Source: Gallionellales bacterium GWA2_60_142 (lineage in GTDB: Bacteria > Pseudomonadota > Gammaproteobacteria > Burkholderiales > Gallionellaceae). From it: a stretch of 52,304 bases of DNA. The position numbers and the translations under genes were made by a program. Each line of letters begins with the position of its first letter. Position 1 is the first letter of the stretch. The stretch covers positions 1 to 52,304 of the forward strand of contig MGWR01000027.1 of the NCBI GenBank assembly GCA_001801085.1, written 5' to 3'. Under the pieces are notes generated by a model. It had not been told where the DNA came from and made no database searches. It was given only the letters and a program-made list of their open reading frames with translations. Shown here piece after piece: positions 26,276-34,573 of this stretch.

Positions 26276-27154
26276 ATGACTCGTCTTACGTCTTTCAAAT
26301 CGATCAAACCTTTTGCCGCAACCTTGTTCGCATCGCTCGCCCTGTTGGCCTCCAGCCTGACGCTGGCAGAGCCGGTGTTGCGCGTATCCGCCATCCCGGA
26401 CGAATCGCCGACCGAGCTGCAACGCAAATTTGCGCCGCTGGGTGAGTATCTGGGGCAGAAGCTGGGCATGAAGGTGGAGTTCACGCCCGTGACCGATTAC
26501 GCGGCATCGGTGGAAGGCCTGATCAACGGCAAGCTGGACATGGTGTGGTTCGGCGGCTTCACGTTCGTGCAGGCCAAAGTGCGCAGCCATGACCGGGTGA
26601 TCCCGCTGGTGCAACGCGCGGAAGACGAGCAGTTCAAGTCCGTGTTCATCACCACGCGCGACGACATCCATGCATTGAAGGATTTGAAAGGCAAGACCTT
26701 CGCCTTCGGCTCCGAGTCTTCCACTTCCGGCCATCTGATGCCGCGCTCCTTCCTGCTGGCCGCGCACGTCGATCCGGACGCCGACATGAAGCGCATCGCA
26801 TTCTCGGGTGCGCATGATGCGACGGTCGCCGCCGTGGCCGGAGGCAAGGTCGATGCCGGCGCGCTGAACATCTCCGTCTGGGAGAAGCTGGTATCGCAGG
26901 GCAAGGTCGATGCCAAAGTCGTGCGCGTGTTCTACACCACGCCGGGCTACTACGACTACAACTGGACGGTACGCGCCGACATGGCCCCGGCCCTGCGCGA
27001 GAAACTGGCGAACGCCTTCCTCGCGCTGGACAAGAACAATGCGAACGACAAGGCGATTCTGGATCTGCAACGCGCCTCGCGCTTCATACGCACCAAGGCC
27101 GGGAATTACGACGCGATTGAAACCGCCGCGCGCAGCGCGGGCTTGCTGAAGTAA
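26276..27154 (+). CDS. PhnD-type periplasmic binding protein (selenate-type ABC importer)
   Basis: Substrate-binding protein of 292 residues. A signal peptide ends near residue 31 (LLASSLTLA-EP). The PhnD-like fold is visible from LRVSAIPDESPTELQRKFAPLGEYLGQKLG, FTPVTDYAASVEGL, LDMVWFGGFTFVQA and FAFGSESSTSGHLMPRSFL. By recall, the IPDESPTELQRKFAPL wording resembles proteins annotated as putative selenate ABC transporter binding proteins rather than classic phosphonate binders; this needs a search. It begins a four-gene unit with almost no spacing. Confidence 0.85.
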   Translation: MTRLTSFKSIKPFAATLFASLALLASSLTLAEPVLRVSAIPDESPTELQRKFAPLGEYLGQKLGMKVEFTPVTDYAASVEGLINGKLDMVWFGGFTFVQAKVRSHDRVIPLVQRAEDEQFKSVFITTRDDIHALKDLKGKTFAFGSESSTSGHLMPRSFLLAAHVDPDADMKRIAFSGAHDATVAAVAGGKVDAGALNISVWEKLVSQGKVDAKVVRVFYTTPGYYDYNWTVRADMAPALREKLANAFLALDKNNANDKAILDLQRASRFIRTKAGNYDAIETAARSAGLLK

Positions 27155-27156
27155 GC

Positions 27157-27960
27157 ATGTCGTTCGTGTTGCGCGGCGTCGGCGTGCGCCACGCCGACCA
27201 GAGTCATGCCTTGCATGCAGTCGATCTGCTCATAGCGCAGGGCGAACAGGTCGCGCTGATCGGCCCGTCCGGTGCGGGCAAGACAACCTTGCTGCACACG
27301 CTGGCCTGCGCTCATCCGCCGACCGCCGGCGAGTTCTCCGCGTTCGATGTGCAGCCGTGGAAGCTGAAGCACGCCGCGCGCCATGCCCTGCGCGCACGGC
27401 TGTTCCTCGCGCCGCAGACGCCGCCGCTGCCGCCCCGGCAGCGCGTGGTGACGGCGGTGCTGGCGGGGCGGCTGCCGCAATGGAGCCTCTGGCAAGCCCT
27501 CGCCTCGCTGATCAAGCCCGGCGATCCCGATGCCGCGCATGAGGCGCTGGCGCGCTTCAATCTGCAGGACAAGCTGTATGCACGCGTGGACAGATTGTCA
27601 GGCGGCGAACGCCAGCGCTGCGGGATGGCGCGCCTGCTGGTCTCCCGTGCCGATGCGTTCCTGGTGGACGAGCCGCTGTCCGCACTCGATCCCGCGCTGT
27701 CGCGGCAGACGCTGGACACGCTGCAGCAGGAAGCAACGGCACGCAATGCCACGCTGGTGTGCAGCCTGCACCAGGTCGAACTGGCGCTCGGCTGTTTCCC
27801 GCGCATCGTCGGCCTGCGCGATGGCCGCATCGCGTTCGATGCGGCACGAGCGGAAGTGACGGAAGAGATGATCGCCGCGCTCTACCGCAATGCCGGACGG
27901 GAGGCGCAGGGCGAGTTGCCGGTCACGGCCGCAAGTCCTGTTGCTCCTCGTTGCGCATGA
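27157..27960 (+). CDS. ABC transporter ATP-binding subunit (PhnC-like)
   Basis: A 267-residue ATPase with Walker A GPSGAGKTT at about 36-44, signature LSGGERQRCGMARLL and Walker B ADAFLVDEPLSALDP with its catalytic Glu, followed by the H-loop LVCSLHQVELAL. It starts two bases after the binding-protein stop and overlaps the first permease gene as ATGA. Confidence 0.92.
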   Translation: MSFVLRGVGVRHADQSHALHAVDLLIAQGEQVALIGPSGAGKTTLLHTLACAHPPTAGEFSAFDVQPWKLKHAARHALRARLFLAPQTPPLPPRQRVVTAVLAGRLPQWSLWQALASLIKPGDPDAAHEALARFNLQDKLYARVDRLSGGERQRCGMARLLVSRADAFLVDEPLSALDPALSRQTLDTLQQEATARNATLVCSLHQVELALGCFPRIVGLRDGRIAFDAARAEVTEEMIAALYRNAGREAQGELPVTAASPVAPRCA

Positions 27961-28778
27961 ACCCGCGGCATCCCGACCCGGCCTGGCGCGGACGCGTCAC
28001 GGCGACCGTGATCGCACTTGTCCTGCTGTGGCCGATGCTGGTTTCCAGCGAATTCAAGCCGTGGCTGTTGCTGGATGCGCAGAGTCTGGAAGCGACCTGG
28101 CACTTCCTTGCCGGCTTCTTTCCGCCCGCACATTCGCGCGAGTTCCTGACGCTGATGCTGGAGGCCACCTGGCAGACCATCGCCATCGCCACCGCCGGAC
28201 TTGCGCTGGCGTTGCTCGGCGCGATCCCGCTGACCTTGCTGGCGACGCAATCCCTGTCGATCTCGCATCTGGAATCCGGCCGTATGCGCATCGCGGGCGT
28301 CGCCGTGAGGCAGGCGGCGCGCTGGCTGCTGGTGCTGCTGCGCAGCGTGCCGGAACTGGTGTGGGCCTTGTTGCTGGTGCGCATCGTCGGCCTCGGCCCG
28401 ACCGCCGGTGTCCTCGCCATCGCATTGACCTATAGCGGCATGCTCGGCAAGGTCTATGCCGAGATACTCGAATCTTCCGAGACGCATGCCAGCGAGGCGC
28501 TGCTGCAGAACGGCAGCAGCCGGCTGGCGGCCTTGTTCTATGGCGCATTGCCCGCAGCGGCGTCCGAGCTGGTGTCCTACACCACCTATCGCTGGGAGTG
28601 CGCGATCCGCGGTTCGGTGGTGATGGGTTTCGTCGGCGCGGGCGGCATCGGCCAGCGCATGGACGAGTCGATGAAGATGCTGGCCGGCGCGGAAGTCTCC
28701 ACCATGCTGATCATCTTCGTGCTGCTGGTGGCCAGCGCCGATCTGGTCAGCAGCTTTTTGCGCAAACGGCTGGGCTGA
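27957..28778 (+). CDS. ABC transporter permease (PhnE-like), first
   Basis: A 273-residue inner-membrane permease with about six hydrophobic segments. The inner-membrane coupling segment is visible as ASEALLQNGSSRLAALFYGALPAA, with VPELVWALLLVRIVGLGPTAGVLAIAL before it and GFVGAGGIGQ near the end, as in PhnE. The start at 27957 overlaps the ATPase stop (ATGA); an open frame continues upstream inside the ATPase gene and is spurious. Confidence 0.9.
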   Translation: MNPRHPDPAWRGRVTATVIALVLLWPMLVSSEFKPWLLLDAQSLEATWHFLAGFFPPAHSREFLTLMLEATWQTIAIATAGLALALLGAIPLTLLATQSLSISHLESGRMRIAGVAVRQAARWLLVLLRSVPELVWALLLVRIVGLGPTAGVLAIALTYSGMLGKVYAEILESSETHASEALLQNGSSRLAALFYGALPAAASELVSYTTYRWECAIRGSVVMGFVGAGGIGQRMDESMKMLAGAEVSTMLIIFVLLVASADLVSSFLRKRLG

Positions 28779-28779
28779 G

Positions 28780-29577
28780 ATGAGCATGCGCCGTCCGGTT
28801 CCACCGCCCATCATCCAGCCCGCCACATTGGCTCTGCTGCTCGGCTTGCTGGCGCTGATCTGCGCCAGCTTCTATACGCTCGATCTCAAGTGGGGCGAGC
28901 TATTCACGGCCGATGCCGCGCGTTCCAGCCTAGAATTCCTGCAAGGTTTTGCGCCGCCGGAAGCGGCTGCGCCGTTCCTGCTTCGCATCGTCGCAGGCGC
29001 AATGGAAACGCTGTCGATGTCGGCCTTGGGCACCGGCATCGCATTCGTGATCGGCCTCGCGCTGGCAGTGCCGGCCAGTGGCAGACTTGGCGGCAGCGCC
29101 CGCGCAGTCGTGCGTCTGGCGCTCAATGTGCTGCGCTCGATTCCCGAACTGGTATGGGCGGTCATCCTGCTGATCGCCGCTGGACTGGGGCCGTTTGCAG
29201 GCACGCTGGCGCTGGCGGTGCACACCACCGGCGTGCTCGGCAGACTGTTCGCCGATGCGCTGGAGAACCTGCCGCCCGCCTGCGAAAGCACGCTGCGCAT
29301 CAACGGCGCCAGTGCGCTGGGCGCATTCTTCTATGCCGCACTGCCGCAGATTTCGCCGCAACTGATGTCATACACGCTATACCGCTGGGAGAACAACATC
29401 CGCGCCGCGGCTGTGCTCGGCGTCGTCGGCGCCGGTGGGCTGGGGCAGATGCTGAAATACCACCTCTCGCTGTTCCAGATGCAGCAAGCAGCCAGCGTCA
29501 TCATTGCGATGTTGTTGATGATCGTGGTTGTGGATGGCGTCAGCTTCCGTTTGCGGCGCAGGCTGACCGGAAACTAG
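28780..29577 (+). CDS. ABC transporter permease (PhnE-like), second
   Basis: A 265-residue permease paralogous to its upstream neighbour, with matching IPELVWAVILLIAAGLGPFAGTLALAV, TLRINGASALGAFFYAALPQI and GVVGAGGLGQ. A heterodimeric membrane channel is expected, as in other phosphonate-type importers with two PhnE proteins. It starts one base after the previous stop. No extra gene follows in the operon. Confidence 0.9.
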   Translation: MSMRRPVPPPIIQPATLALLLGLLALICASFYTLDLKWGELFTADAARSSLEFLQGFAPPEAAAPFLLRIVAGAMETLSMSALGTGIAFVIGLALAVPASGRLGGSARAVVRLALNVLRSIPELVWAVILLIAAGLGPFAGTLALAVHTTGVLGRLFADALENLPPACESTLRINGASALGAFFYAALPQISPQLMSYTLYRWENNIRAAAVLGVVGAGGLGQMLKYHLSLFQMQQAASVIIAMLLMIVVVDGVSFRLRRRLTGN

Positions 29578-29634
29578 CCGGCCCGATTTATTGCGATGGC
29601 TGGATCGGGCGACTCGTTAACCCGGCATCTGCCG

Positions 29635-29640
29635 TACAAT
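29635..29640 (+). promoter_or_regulatory. Candidate -10 (TACAAT) just before srkA
   Basis: TACAAT lies six bases before the ATG at 29647. If used, transcription would begin at or next to the start codon, giving a leaderless messenger. The -35 is poor. Confidence 0.25.
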
Positions 29641-29646
29641 CCCGCC

Positions 29647-30627
29647 ATGCATACCCCACATCCCTTCAGTTCCCTCACGCCCGATGCCGTGCTCGACGCG
29701 CTGGAAGGCATAGGCCTGCGCTGCGACGGCCGCTTGCTGGCGCTGAACAGCTACGAGAATCGCGTCTATCAGGTGGGCATGGAGGACGGTCCGCCGCTGA
29801 TCGCCAAATTCTATCGCCCGGAACGCTGGCCTGCGGCGGCGATTCTGGAGGAGCATGCGTTCGTCTCGGAGCTGGCGGAGCGCGAGATCCCGGTGGTGCC
29901 CGCATTACAAATCGACGACCGCACGCTGCATGATTTCAACGGCTACCGTTTTGCGGTGTTTCCGCGGCACGGTGGGCGGGCGCCTGAGCTGGACGACAGG
30001 GACACGCTGGAATGGCTGGGGCGCTTCATCGGCCGCATCCATGCGGTGGGTCAACTGGAGCCGTTCCGCCATCGCCCCACTTTGGATATCGCGAGCTTCG
30101 GCGAGGAGCCTGTCGAATACCTGCTGGCACACAACTTCATTCCGGCTGAGTTGCGCGAGGCATATAGCTCCGTGGTCGAGCATGCGCTGGACAGCGTGCG
30201 CCGCTGCTTCGAGCGCGCCGGTACGGTGCGGCATTTGCGGCTGCACGGCGACTGCCATGCCGGCAACGTGCTGTGGACCGATGCCGGGCCGCATTTCGTC
30301 GATTTCGACGACAGCCGCATGGGGCCGGCGATACAGGACTTGTGGATGCTGCTGTCGGGCGAGCGCGCCGAACAGACGCGCCAACTCGGTGATTTATTGG
30401 CTGGCTACGAGGATTTCTGCGACTTCGATCCGCGCGAGCTGCACCTGCTGGAAGCCTTGCGCACGCTGAGGCTGATCCACTACTCGGCGTGGATCGCGCG
30501 GCGCTGGGACGACACCGCGTTCACCACCGCGTTCCCCTGGTTCAACACCCAGCGCTACTGGCAGGACCGCATACTGGAATTGCGCGAGCAGATCGCGGCG
30601 ATGGACGAGCCGCCGCTGGCGGTTTAA
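29647..30627 (+). CDS. srkA: Stress response kinase A (YihE-type Ser/Thr kinase)
   Basis: A 326-residue aminoglycoside-phosphotransferase-fold protein kinase. Visible features are LNSYENRVYQVGMEDGPPLIAKFYRPERW (nucleotide-binding Lys), FRFAVFPRHGG-like hinge residues, the catalytic loop RLHGDCHAGNVLW (HGD...N) and the metal motif FVDFDDSRMGPAIQDLWM. E. coli SrkA counters stress-induced death. The start at 29647 fits the family N-terminus; an earlier in-frame start at 29596 lacks homologous sequence. It converges on a chemoreceptor gene only 18 bases away. Confidence 0.92.
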   Translation: MHTPHPFSSLTPDAVLDALEGIGLRCDGRLLALNSYENRVYQVGMEDGPPLIAKFYRPERWPAAAILEEHAFVSELAEREIPVVPALQIDDRTLHDFNGYRFAVFPRHGGRAPELDDRDTLEWLGRFIGRIHAVGQLEPFRHRPTLDIASFGEEPVEYLLAHNFIPAELREAYSSVVEHALDSVRRCFERAGTVRHLRLHGDCHAGNVLWTDAGPHFVDFDDSRMGPAIQDLWMLLSGERAEQTRQLGDLLAGYEDFCDFDPRELHLLEALRTLRLIHYSAWIARRWDDTAFTTAFPWFNTQRYWQDRILELREQIAAMDEPPLAV

Positions 30628-30645
30628 CGGCTCTTTACGGCAGGC

Positions 30646-31773
30646 TTAAGCAGGCGTGTGGCACAGCACGCTGCTGTCTCCTTCGCCGGCGGAGGCAAGA
30701 CGTTCCAGACCTGCCAGCACTTCCATGCTGGCCACTTCCATCTTCTCCACCAGTTCCATGCCGCGCAATGCGCTGCCGGAGCGGAATGCCGACACCGCAT
30801 CTTTCCCGGACTGGTGGAAGGCCTGGTGCGGGGTGGCGATGGCCGCATAGCCATCAAGCTTGGAGAAGCATTCCTTGCCTTCGCCCTCGTAATACCACTT
30901 GCCCAGACGGCAACCGGTATGGGACGAGAAGCTGTCCGCCTGGCGGTCGGAGATGCCCATGAACACCTTGTAGATATCGAACTTGTAGAGGATGTGGTCG
31001 ATCTTGGCCACTTCGACGAAGCTGCGCAACGCGGCTGCGGAGATGGAGCCTTCCATCTGGCTGGACAGGCCGAGCAGGTGCTTCATGTTTTCCGTCACGC
31101 CGCCGACATTGCGGCTGAACTCTTGCGACTTGTTCGCGAGATCGGTCATCTGCACCTTGGTCTGGCTGGTTTCGCCCTGGATGGCCCCGACGATGGTGGA
31201 AATTTCGCTGGTTGCCTTGCCGGTGCGCTCGGCCAGTTTTCTCACTTCGTCCGCCACCACTGCAAAGCCGCGCCCCTGTTCGCCGGCCCGAGCCGCTTCG
31301 ATCGCGGCATTGAGCGCCAGCAGATTGGTCTGGTCGGCGATTTCCTTGATCAGCTTGACGATGCTGCCGATCTGCGCGGCGCGCTGGGTCAGGTTTTCTA
31401 CATTGCTCGACGATTGCAGCGTGTCGTTCGACAAGGCATCGAGACTCCGGGCGATTTTTTCCACGGCTTCGCGGTTGCCGGCAGACACGGTGGCGGCTTC
31501 GATAGCATGGAGTTTTTCCTGTTGCAACGATTGCGCGGCCGAAACTTGGGATTGTTGCAGCGCGGTGAACGATTCACCGAATATCTGCATGTTGTGATAA
31601 ATCTGCCTGGCGATTTCACATTTTTCTTCGGCGTCCTGCTGCGCGGCACGCGCGAGGGTCAGCTCGCTTTCGGTGTTGCTCAGCGCGTTGCGCAGATTCG
31701 CGGCTTCATTTTCTGCCTGCGCCAGTTTGGCGAGTGCGGCTTGCAATTCCTGGTTCGATTTCCCGAAAAACAT
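30646..31773 (-). CDS. Soluble methyl-accepting chemotaxis protein with C-terminal CZB domain
   Basis: A 375-residue cytosolic chemoreceptor with no membrane segment. A coiled-coil N-terminus (about 5-60, starting [16 protein letters not shown]) is followed by the conserved signalling hairpin [36 protein letters not shown] (about 140-180). A C-terminal zinc-binding CZB domain shows [26 protein letters not shown] and a [11 protein letters not shown]is motif. CZB domains sense zinc or oxidants such as HOCl. GGGAG precedes the ATG. A perfect palindrome lies 32 bases upstream. Confidence 0.92.
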   Translation of the reverse strand: MFFGKSNQELQAALAKLAQAENEAANLRNALSNTESELTLARAAQQDAEEKCEIARQIYHNMQIFGESFTALQQSQVSAAQSLQQEKLHAIEAATVSAGNREAVEKIARSLDALSNDTLQSSSNVENLTQRAAQIGSIVKLIKEIADQTNLLALNAAIEAARAGEQGRGFAVVADEVRKLAERTGKATSEISTIVGAIQGETSQTKVQMTDLANKSQEFSRNVGGVTENMKHLLGLSSQMEGSISAAALRSFVEVAKIDHILYKFDIYKVFMGISDRQADSFSSHTGCRLGKWYYEGEGKECFSKLDGYAAIATPHQAFHQSGKDAVSAFRSGSALRGMELVEKMEVASMEVLAGLERLASAGEGDSSVLCHTPA

Positions 31774-31804
31774 ATTTTCTCCCAGTAATATTAAAAGCTA
31801 TTTG

Positions 31805-31828
31805 CGGATAGGTAGATTTACCTATCCG
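31805..31828. promoter_or_regulatory. Perfect palindrome upstream of the CZB chemoreceptor gene
   Basis: Arms CGGATAGGTA and TACCTATCCG around GATT: a 10-base perfect stem with a four-base loop. It could be an operator, an RNA hairpin in the chemoreceptor leader, or the terminator of a short upstream frame. There is no full T tract. Confidence 0.5.
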
Positions 31829-31838
31829 ACCATGCTAG

Positions 31839-32039
31839 CTAAAAGAAGTATTTTCTAATCGATGAATAGCGAGGGGAAAACATCGCTTGAGACAAATCTG
31901 TTCCGGTTGACGTGCTATGCGCAGCTTGTTTGACGGTCGGCGAGGCAGAGTCGGCCATCGAGCAGTTGAGTAGGCTGGCGGAGAGCAACGCGAACCCCAG
32001 CATGTTCGCGGTCAACAAACGCCGGGGTTCGTCCCTCAC
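31839..32039 (-). CDS. Possible small exported/lipoprotein-like peptide
   Basis: A weak candidate of 66 codons. From an internal Met at position 13 it reads as a hydrophobic signal-like stretch (MLGFALLSASLLNC) with a Cys at a lipobox-like position, followed by a Ser/Thr-rich tail. No clear ribosome site or recognised family. It may simply be non-coding DNA. Confidence 0.2.
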   Translation of the reverse strand: MRDEPRRLLTANMLGFALLSASLLNCSMADSASPTVKQAAHSTSTGTDLSQAMFSPRYSSIRKYFF

Positions 32040-32104
32040 CGCCAGCCTACGATTCAGCGTTTTTTTAACTTAATTCGGACGAGCCGGAACCAAAGAGATG
32101 GAAA

Positions 32105-32158
32105 TAGGAGCGTGCCCTGCACGCGATAGCGCTCAGTCGCGCGCAGGGCACGCTCCTA
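32105..32158. repeat. REPIN-like 54-base palindrome
   Basis: Perfect 16-base arms TAGGAGCGTGCCCTGC (32105-32120) and GCAGGGCACGCTCCTA (32143-32158). The stem continues inward as ACGCGA/TCGCGC with one mismatch. The GTAGGAGC...CGCGA frame matches the REP-like element at 41971-42097. Confidence 0.65.
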
Positions 32159-32197
32159 CAAAATCGCCAGTGGCCGACGCTATAACGGTATGTCGGC

Positions 32198-33298
32198 TTA
32201 GGCTTTGTGCGCGCGCCGGAAGTCTTCCATGAAGCCGGCCAGTTGCTCGACCGCAGATAGCGTCAGCGCGTTGTAGATCGAGGCGCGTATGCCGCCGATG
32301 GCGCGGTGTCCGGCCAGACCGGAGAAGCCCGCCTCCAGCGCGTCGGACAGGAAGCGGCGTTCCATTTCGGGCGAGGGCAGATTGAACACCACATTCATCA
32401 GGGAGCGGTCCCGCACTGCGGCGCGTCCGCGATAAAAGCCGTCGCTGTTGTCCAGCATGCGGTACAGCAGTTCGGCCTTGCTGTGGTTGATCTCGGCCAT
32501 GCTCGCCACGCCGCCGATTTCGTTCATCAGCCAGCGCGAAACCAGCAGCACCACGTAGATGGCAAACACCGGCGGGGTGTTGAAATTGGAATGCGCCTGG
32601 ATGTGGCTGCGGTAATTCAGGAAACCGGGCAGGTCGGCGTTCGCGTCATTCAGCAACTCGTCGCGCACCAGCACGACGGTGACGCCAGCGGGGCCGATGT
32701 TTTTTTGCGCATGGGCGTAGATCAGCGAATAGCGTTCCGCCTCGCAGGGGCGAGAGAGGAAATCCGACGACATGTCGCAGACGCGCGGCACATCGTCGCG
32801 GCCCAACACGCGATGGAATTGCAGTCCCTCGACCGTTTCGTTGGAGATGTAATGGATGTAGGGTGCGTCCGCCGAGAAGGCGAGTTCGTCGTCGCCGGGC
32901 AGCCTGTTGAAACCGCTATCCGCGCCGCTCCAGGCCACGTTCACCGGGCCTTCGCGCTTTGCTTCCGGGATGGCTTTGCCGCTCCAGTAGCCGGTGTGCA
33001 GATAGTCCGCCGCATGCGTTTTTCCGCGCAGCAGGGTCATCGGAACCATGGAGAATTGCTGCGTTGCGCCGCCTTGCAAAAACAGCACGTGATAGTTGTC
33101 GGACACGCCCAGCAGTGTGCGGATGTTGTTTTCCAGTTCGGTAATGACGGAGGCGAACCAGTCCGAACGGTGGCTGATGCCCAAGATCGACAGCCCGACT
33201 TCGGGCACTTCGAGTATGGCTTTCTGCACCTGTCGCAATACGCTCTCCGGCAATGCGCCGGGGCCGCCGGAGAAGTTCAGGCTATTGCGCGGCTTCAT
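32198..33298 (-). CDS. serC: Phosphoserine aminotransferase-like enzyme
   Basis: PLP-dependent class V aminotransferase of 366 residues. SerC features: ISHRSDWF, FLQGGATQQFSMVP, SNETVEGLQF, the PLP Lys in HAQKNIGPAGVTVVLVRDELL, SNFNTPPVFAIYV and GHRAIGGIRASIYNA. The N-terminus reads NFSGGPGALPESVL, a variant of the usual SAGP motif. The start ATG at 33298 overlaps the stop of an ATP-grasp gene (ATGA). Betaproteobacteria normally carry serC between gyrA and pheA, so this solitary copy may be a paralogue with another amino acceptor; canonical serine synthesis is the conservative reading. Confidence 0.85.
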   Translation of the reverse strand: MKPRNSLNFSGGPGALPESVLRQVQKAILEVPEVGLSILGISHRSDWFASVITELENNIRTLLGVSDNYHVLFLQGGATQQFSMVPMTLLRGKTHAADYLHTGYWSGKAIPEAKREGPVNVAWSGADSGFNRLPGDDELAFSADAPYIHYISNETVEGLQFHRVLGRDDVPRVCDMSSDFLSRPCEAERYSLIYAHAQKNIGPAGVTVVLVRDELLNDANADLPGFLNYRSHIQAHSNFNTPPVFAIYVVLLVSRWLMNEIGGVASMAEINHSKAELLYRMLDNSDGFYRGRAAVRDRSLMNVVFNLPSPEMERRFLSDALEAGFSGLAGHRAIGGIRASIYNALTLSAVEQLAGFMEDFRRAHKA

Positions 33299-34533
33299 CT
33301 GCCAGCCTCCGCTGTCGTCGCGGTCAGGCGGAAAAGATAGTCGCGGAATGCCCGCTGCACTTTTCGTATGTGGATTTGCTTGTAGGGAAACATGTCCTCC
33401 GGGTCCATCGCGTGCACGACCATGACATGATCGGCCTCGAATATCTGGAGCCGACCATCCGGCGATTCTGCACAATCAATACAGAAGTAGTCCAGCCCGA
33501 GGCGCCGATGTACTGCATCCAGCGCGACGCGATGGCGTTGCGCGAAGTCGTTGAAATGCGTCATGAAGGCGGCTTCCTCCTCACGCTTGCGCGCATCCTC
33601 ATACATACCTGCATTCACGTAATGCACCATCCAGTGCGACGACACCGCCATGTGGCAGGCGAAAGCGGCCCCATCGATCACGGTGATCCTGAATTTGCGG
33701 AACAGCCCGTCCGCGCCGCTGTAATCGATGAAACGGGACAGGAAAAATTCTTCATCGCCGGTGACGCGGGCGAGATAGGCCGCCATTTCGTCCAGGCTGG
33801 AAATCTTGTCGAGATCGCGTCCGGCCTGCGAATCGTGCGGGCGCAAGATGATAGGAAAGTCGATGCCGCCGGACAGTTCGGGCAGGCTGGCTGTGCCTGC
33901 AGCAATATCCAGCAGCACCTCGCGCGATGCATGCAGCGTCGGCGGAATCAGCACGCCCGGCGCATCTTGCAGCAGGGCGCTTGCGACCGAGCGCTCGGTG
34001 GAGAGAATATGCATCGGCGCGTTGATGACCGGCTTGGGCCATTGGGCGAGCGGCTGCGCCAGCGATTCGAGCAGGTCGCGATTGAGCTCGACTTCGCTGA
34101 TGGCGACGAGCAGCGCATCGTGTTCTGGAATCGGCAGCGCCAGCGGATCGCCGGGGGTGATGTAGTAAAGAATCAGATCGATGTCGCTGTTTTCCAGCAG
34201 GCATTCGAGCGGCGTATTGGCGGACAGGTCGCCCGCCGCCATCAACATCAGCAGGCGGAATTTTGCCGGCTGTTCGCTAGCGGGGATGCGGTAGATGCGT
34301 TGCATGTCCAGCGCCTGTTGCTGGATGGACAGCCCGATGTCGCGTTGCCCCAGGCATTGCATCGCAATCGACAGGTTCATCCACAGATGCGCGTCGTCGG
34401 CGTTGTTGTTCGCAAGGTCCAGCAGCTCCTGCCCGACAGAGCGCAAGTCGGCGCCGGCGATACTTATGCGCAGAAAGGGTGCGAGCCCGCGGAATAGCGT
34501 CTCGGACTGAATCGGGTGATCGGCTTGGTTCAT
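33295..34533 (-). CDS. ATP-grasp protein with N-terminal TPR-like region
   Basis: A 412-residue protein I recognise only by fold. Residues about 25-105 have a TPR-like helical pattern (DDAHLWMNLSIAMQCLGQRD, LSIQQQALDMQRIY). Residues about 185-405 resemble RimK-type ATP-grasp: FPIILRPHDSQAGRDLDKI for the ATP-binding loop, FRKFRITVIDG, and the metal-binding end RLQIFEADHVMVVH. The final ligand is Asp where many ATP-grasp enzymes have Asn. These enzymes form amide or thioester bonds through acyl phosphates; the substrate is unknown. It is translationally coupled to the SerC-like gene. Confidence 0.65.
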   Translation of the reverse strand: MNQADHPIQSETLFRGLAPFLRISIAGADLRSVGQELLDLANNNADDAHLWMNLSIAMQCLGQRDIGLSIQQQALDMQRIYRIPASEQPAKFRLLMLMAAGDLSANTPLECLLENSDIDLILYYITPGDPLALPIPEHDALLVAISEVELNRDLLESLAQPLAQWPKPVINAPMHILSTERSVASALLQDAPGVLIPPTLHASREVLLDIAAGTASLPELSGGIDFPIILRPHDSQAGRDLDKISSLDEMAAYLARVTGDEEFFLSRFIDYSGADGLFRKFRITVIDGAAFACHMAVSSHWMVHYVNAGMYEDARKREEEAAFMTHFNDFAQRHRVALDAVHRRLGLDYFCIDCAESPDGRLQIFEADHVMVVHAMDPEDMFPYKQIHIRKVQRAFRDYLFRLTATTAEAGR

Positions 34534-34573
34534 TCTGAATTTAATGATGCGATGGAGAGTCGGCTGGCTTTCG

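Noticed and set aside
33299-33475. N-terminal extension of the SerC-like gene
   Set aside because: It would overlap the end of the ATP-grasp gene by almost 180 bases in another frame; homologous sequence starts at 33298.
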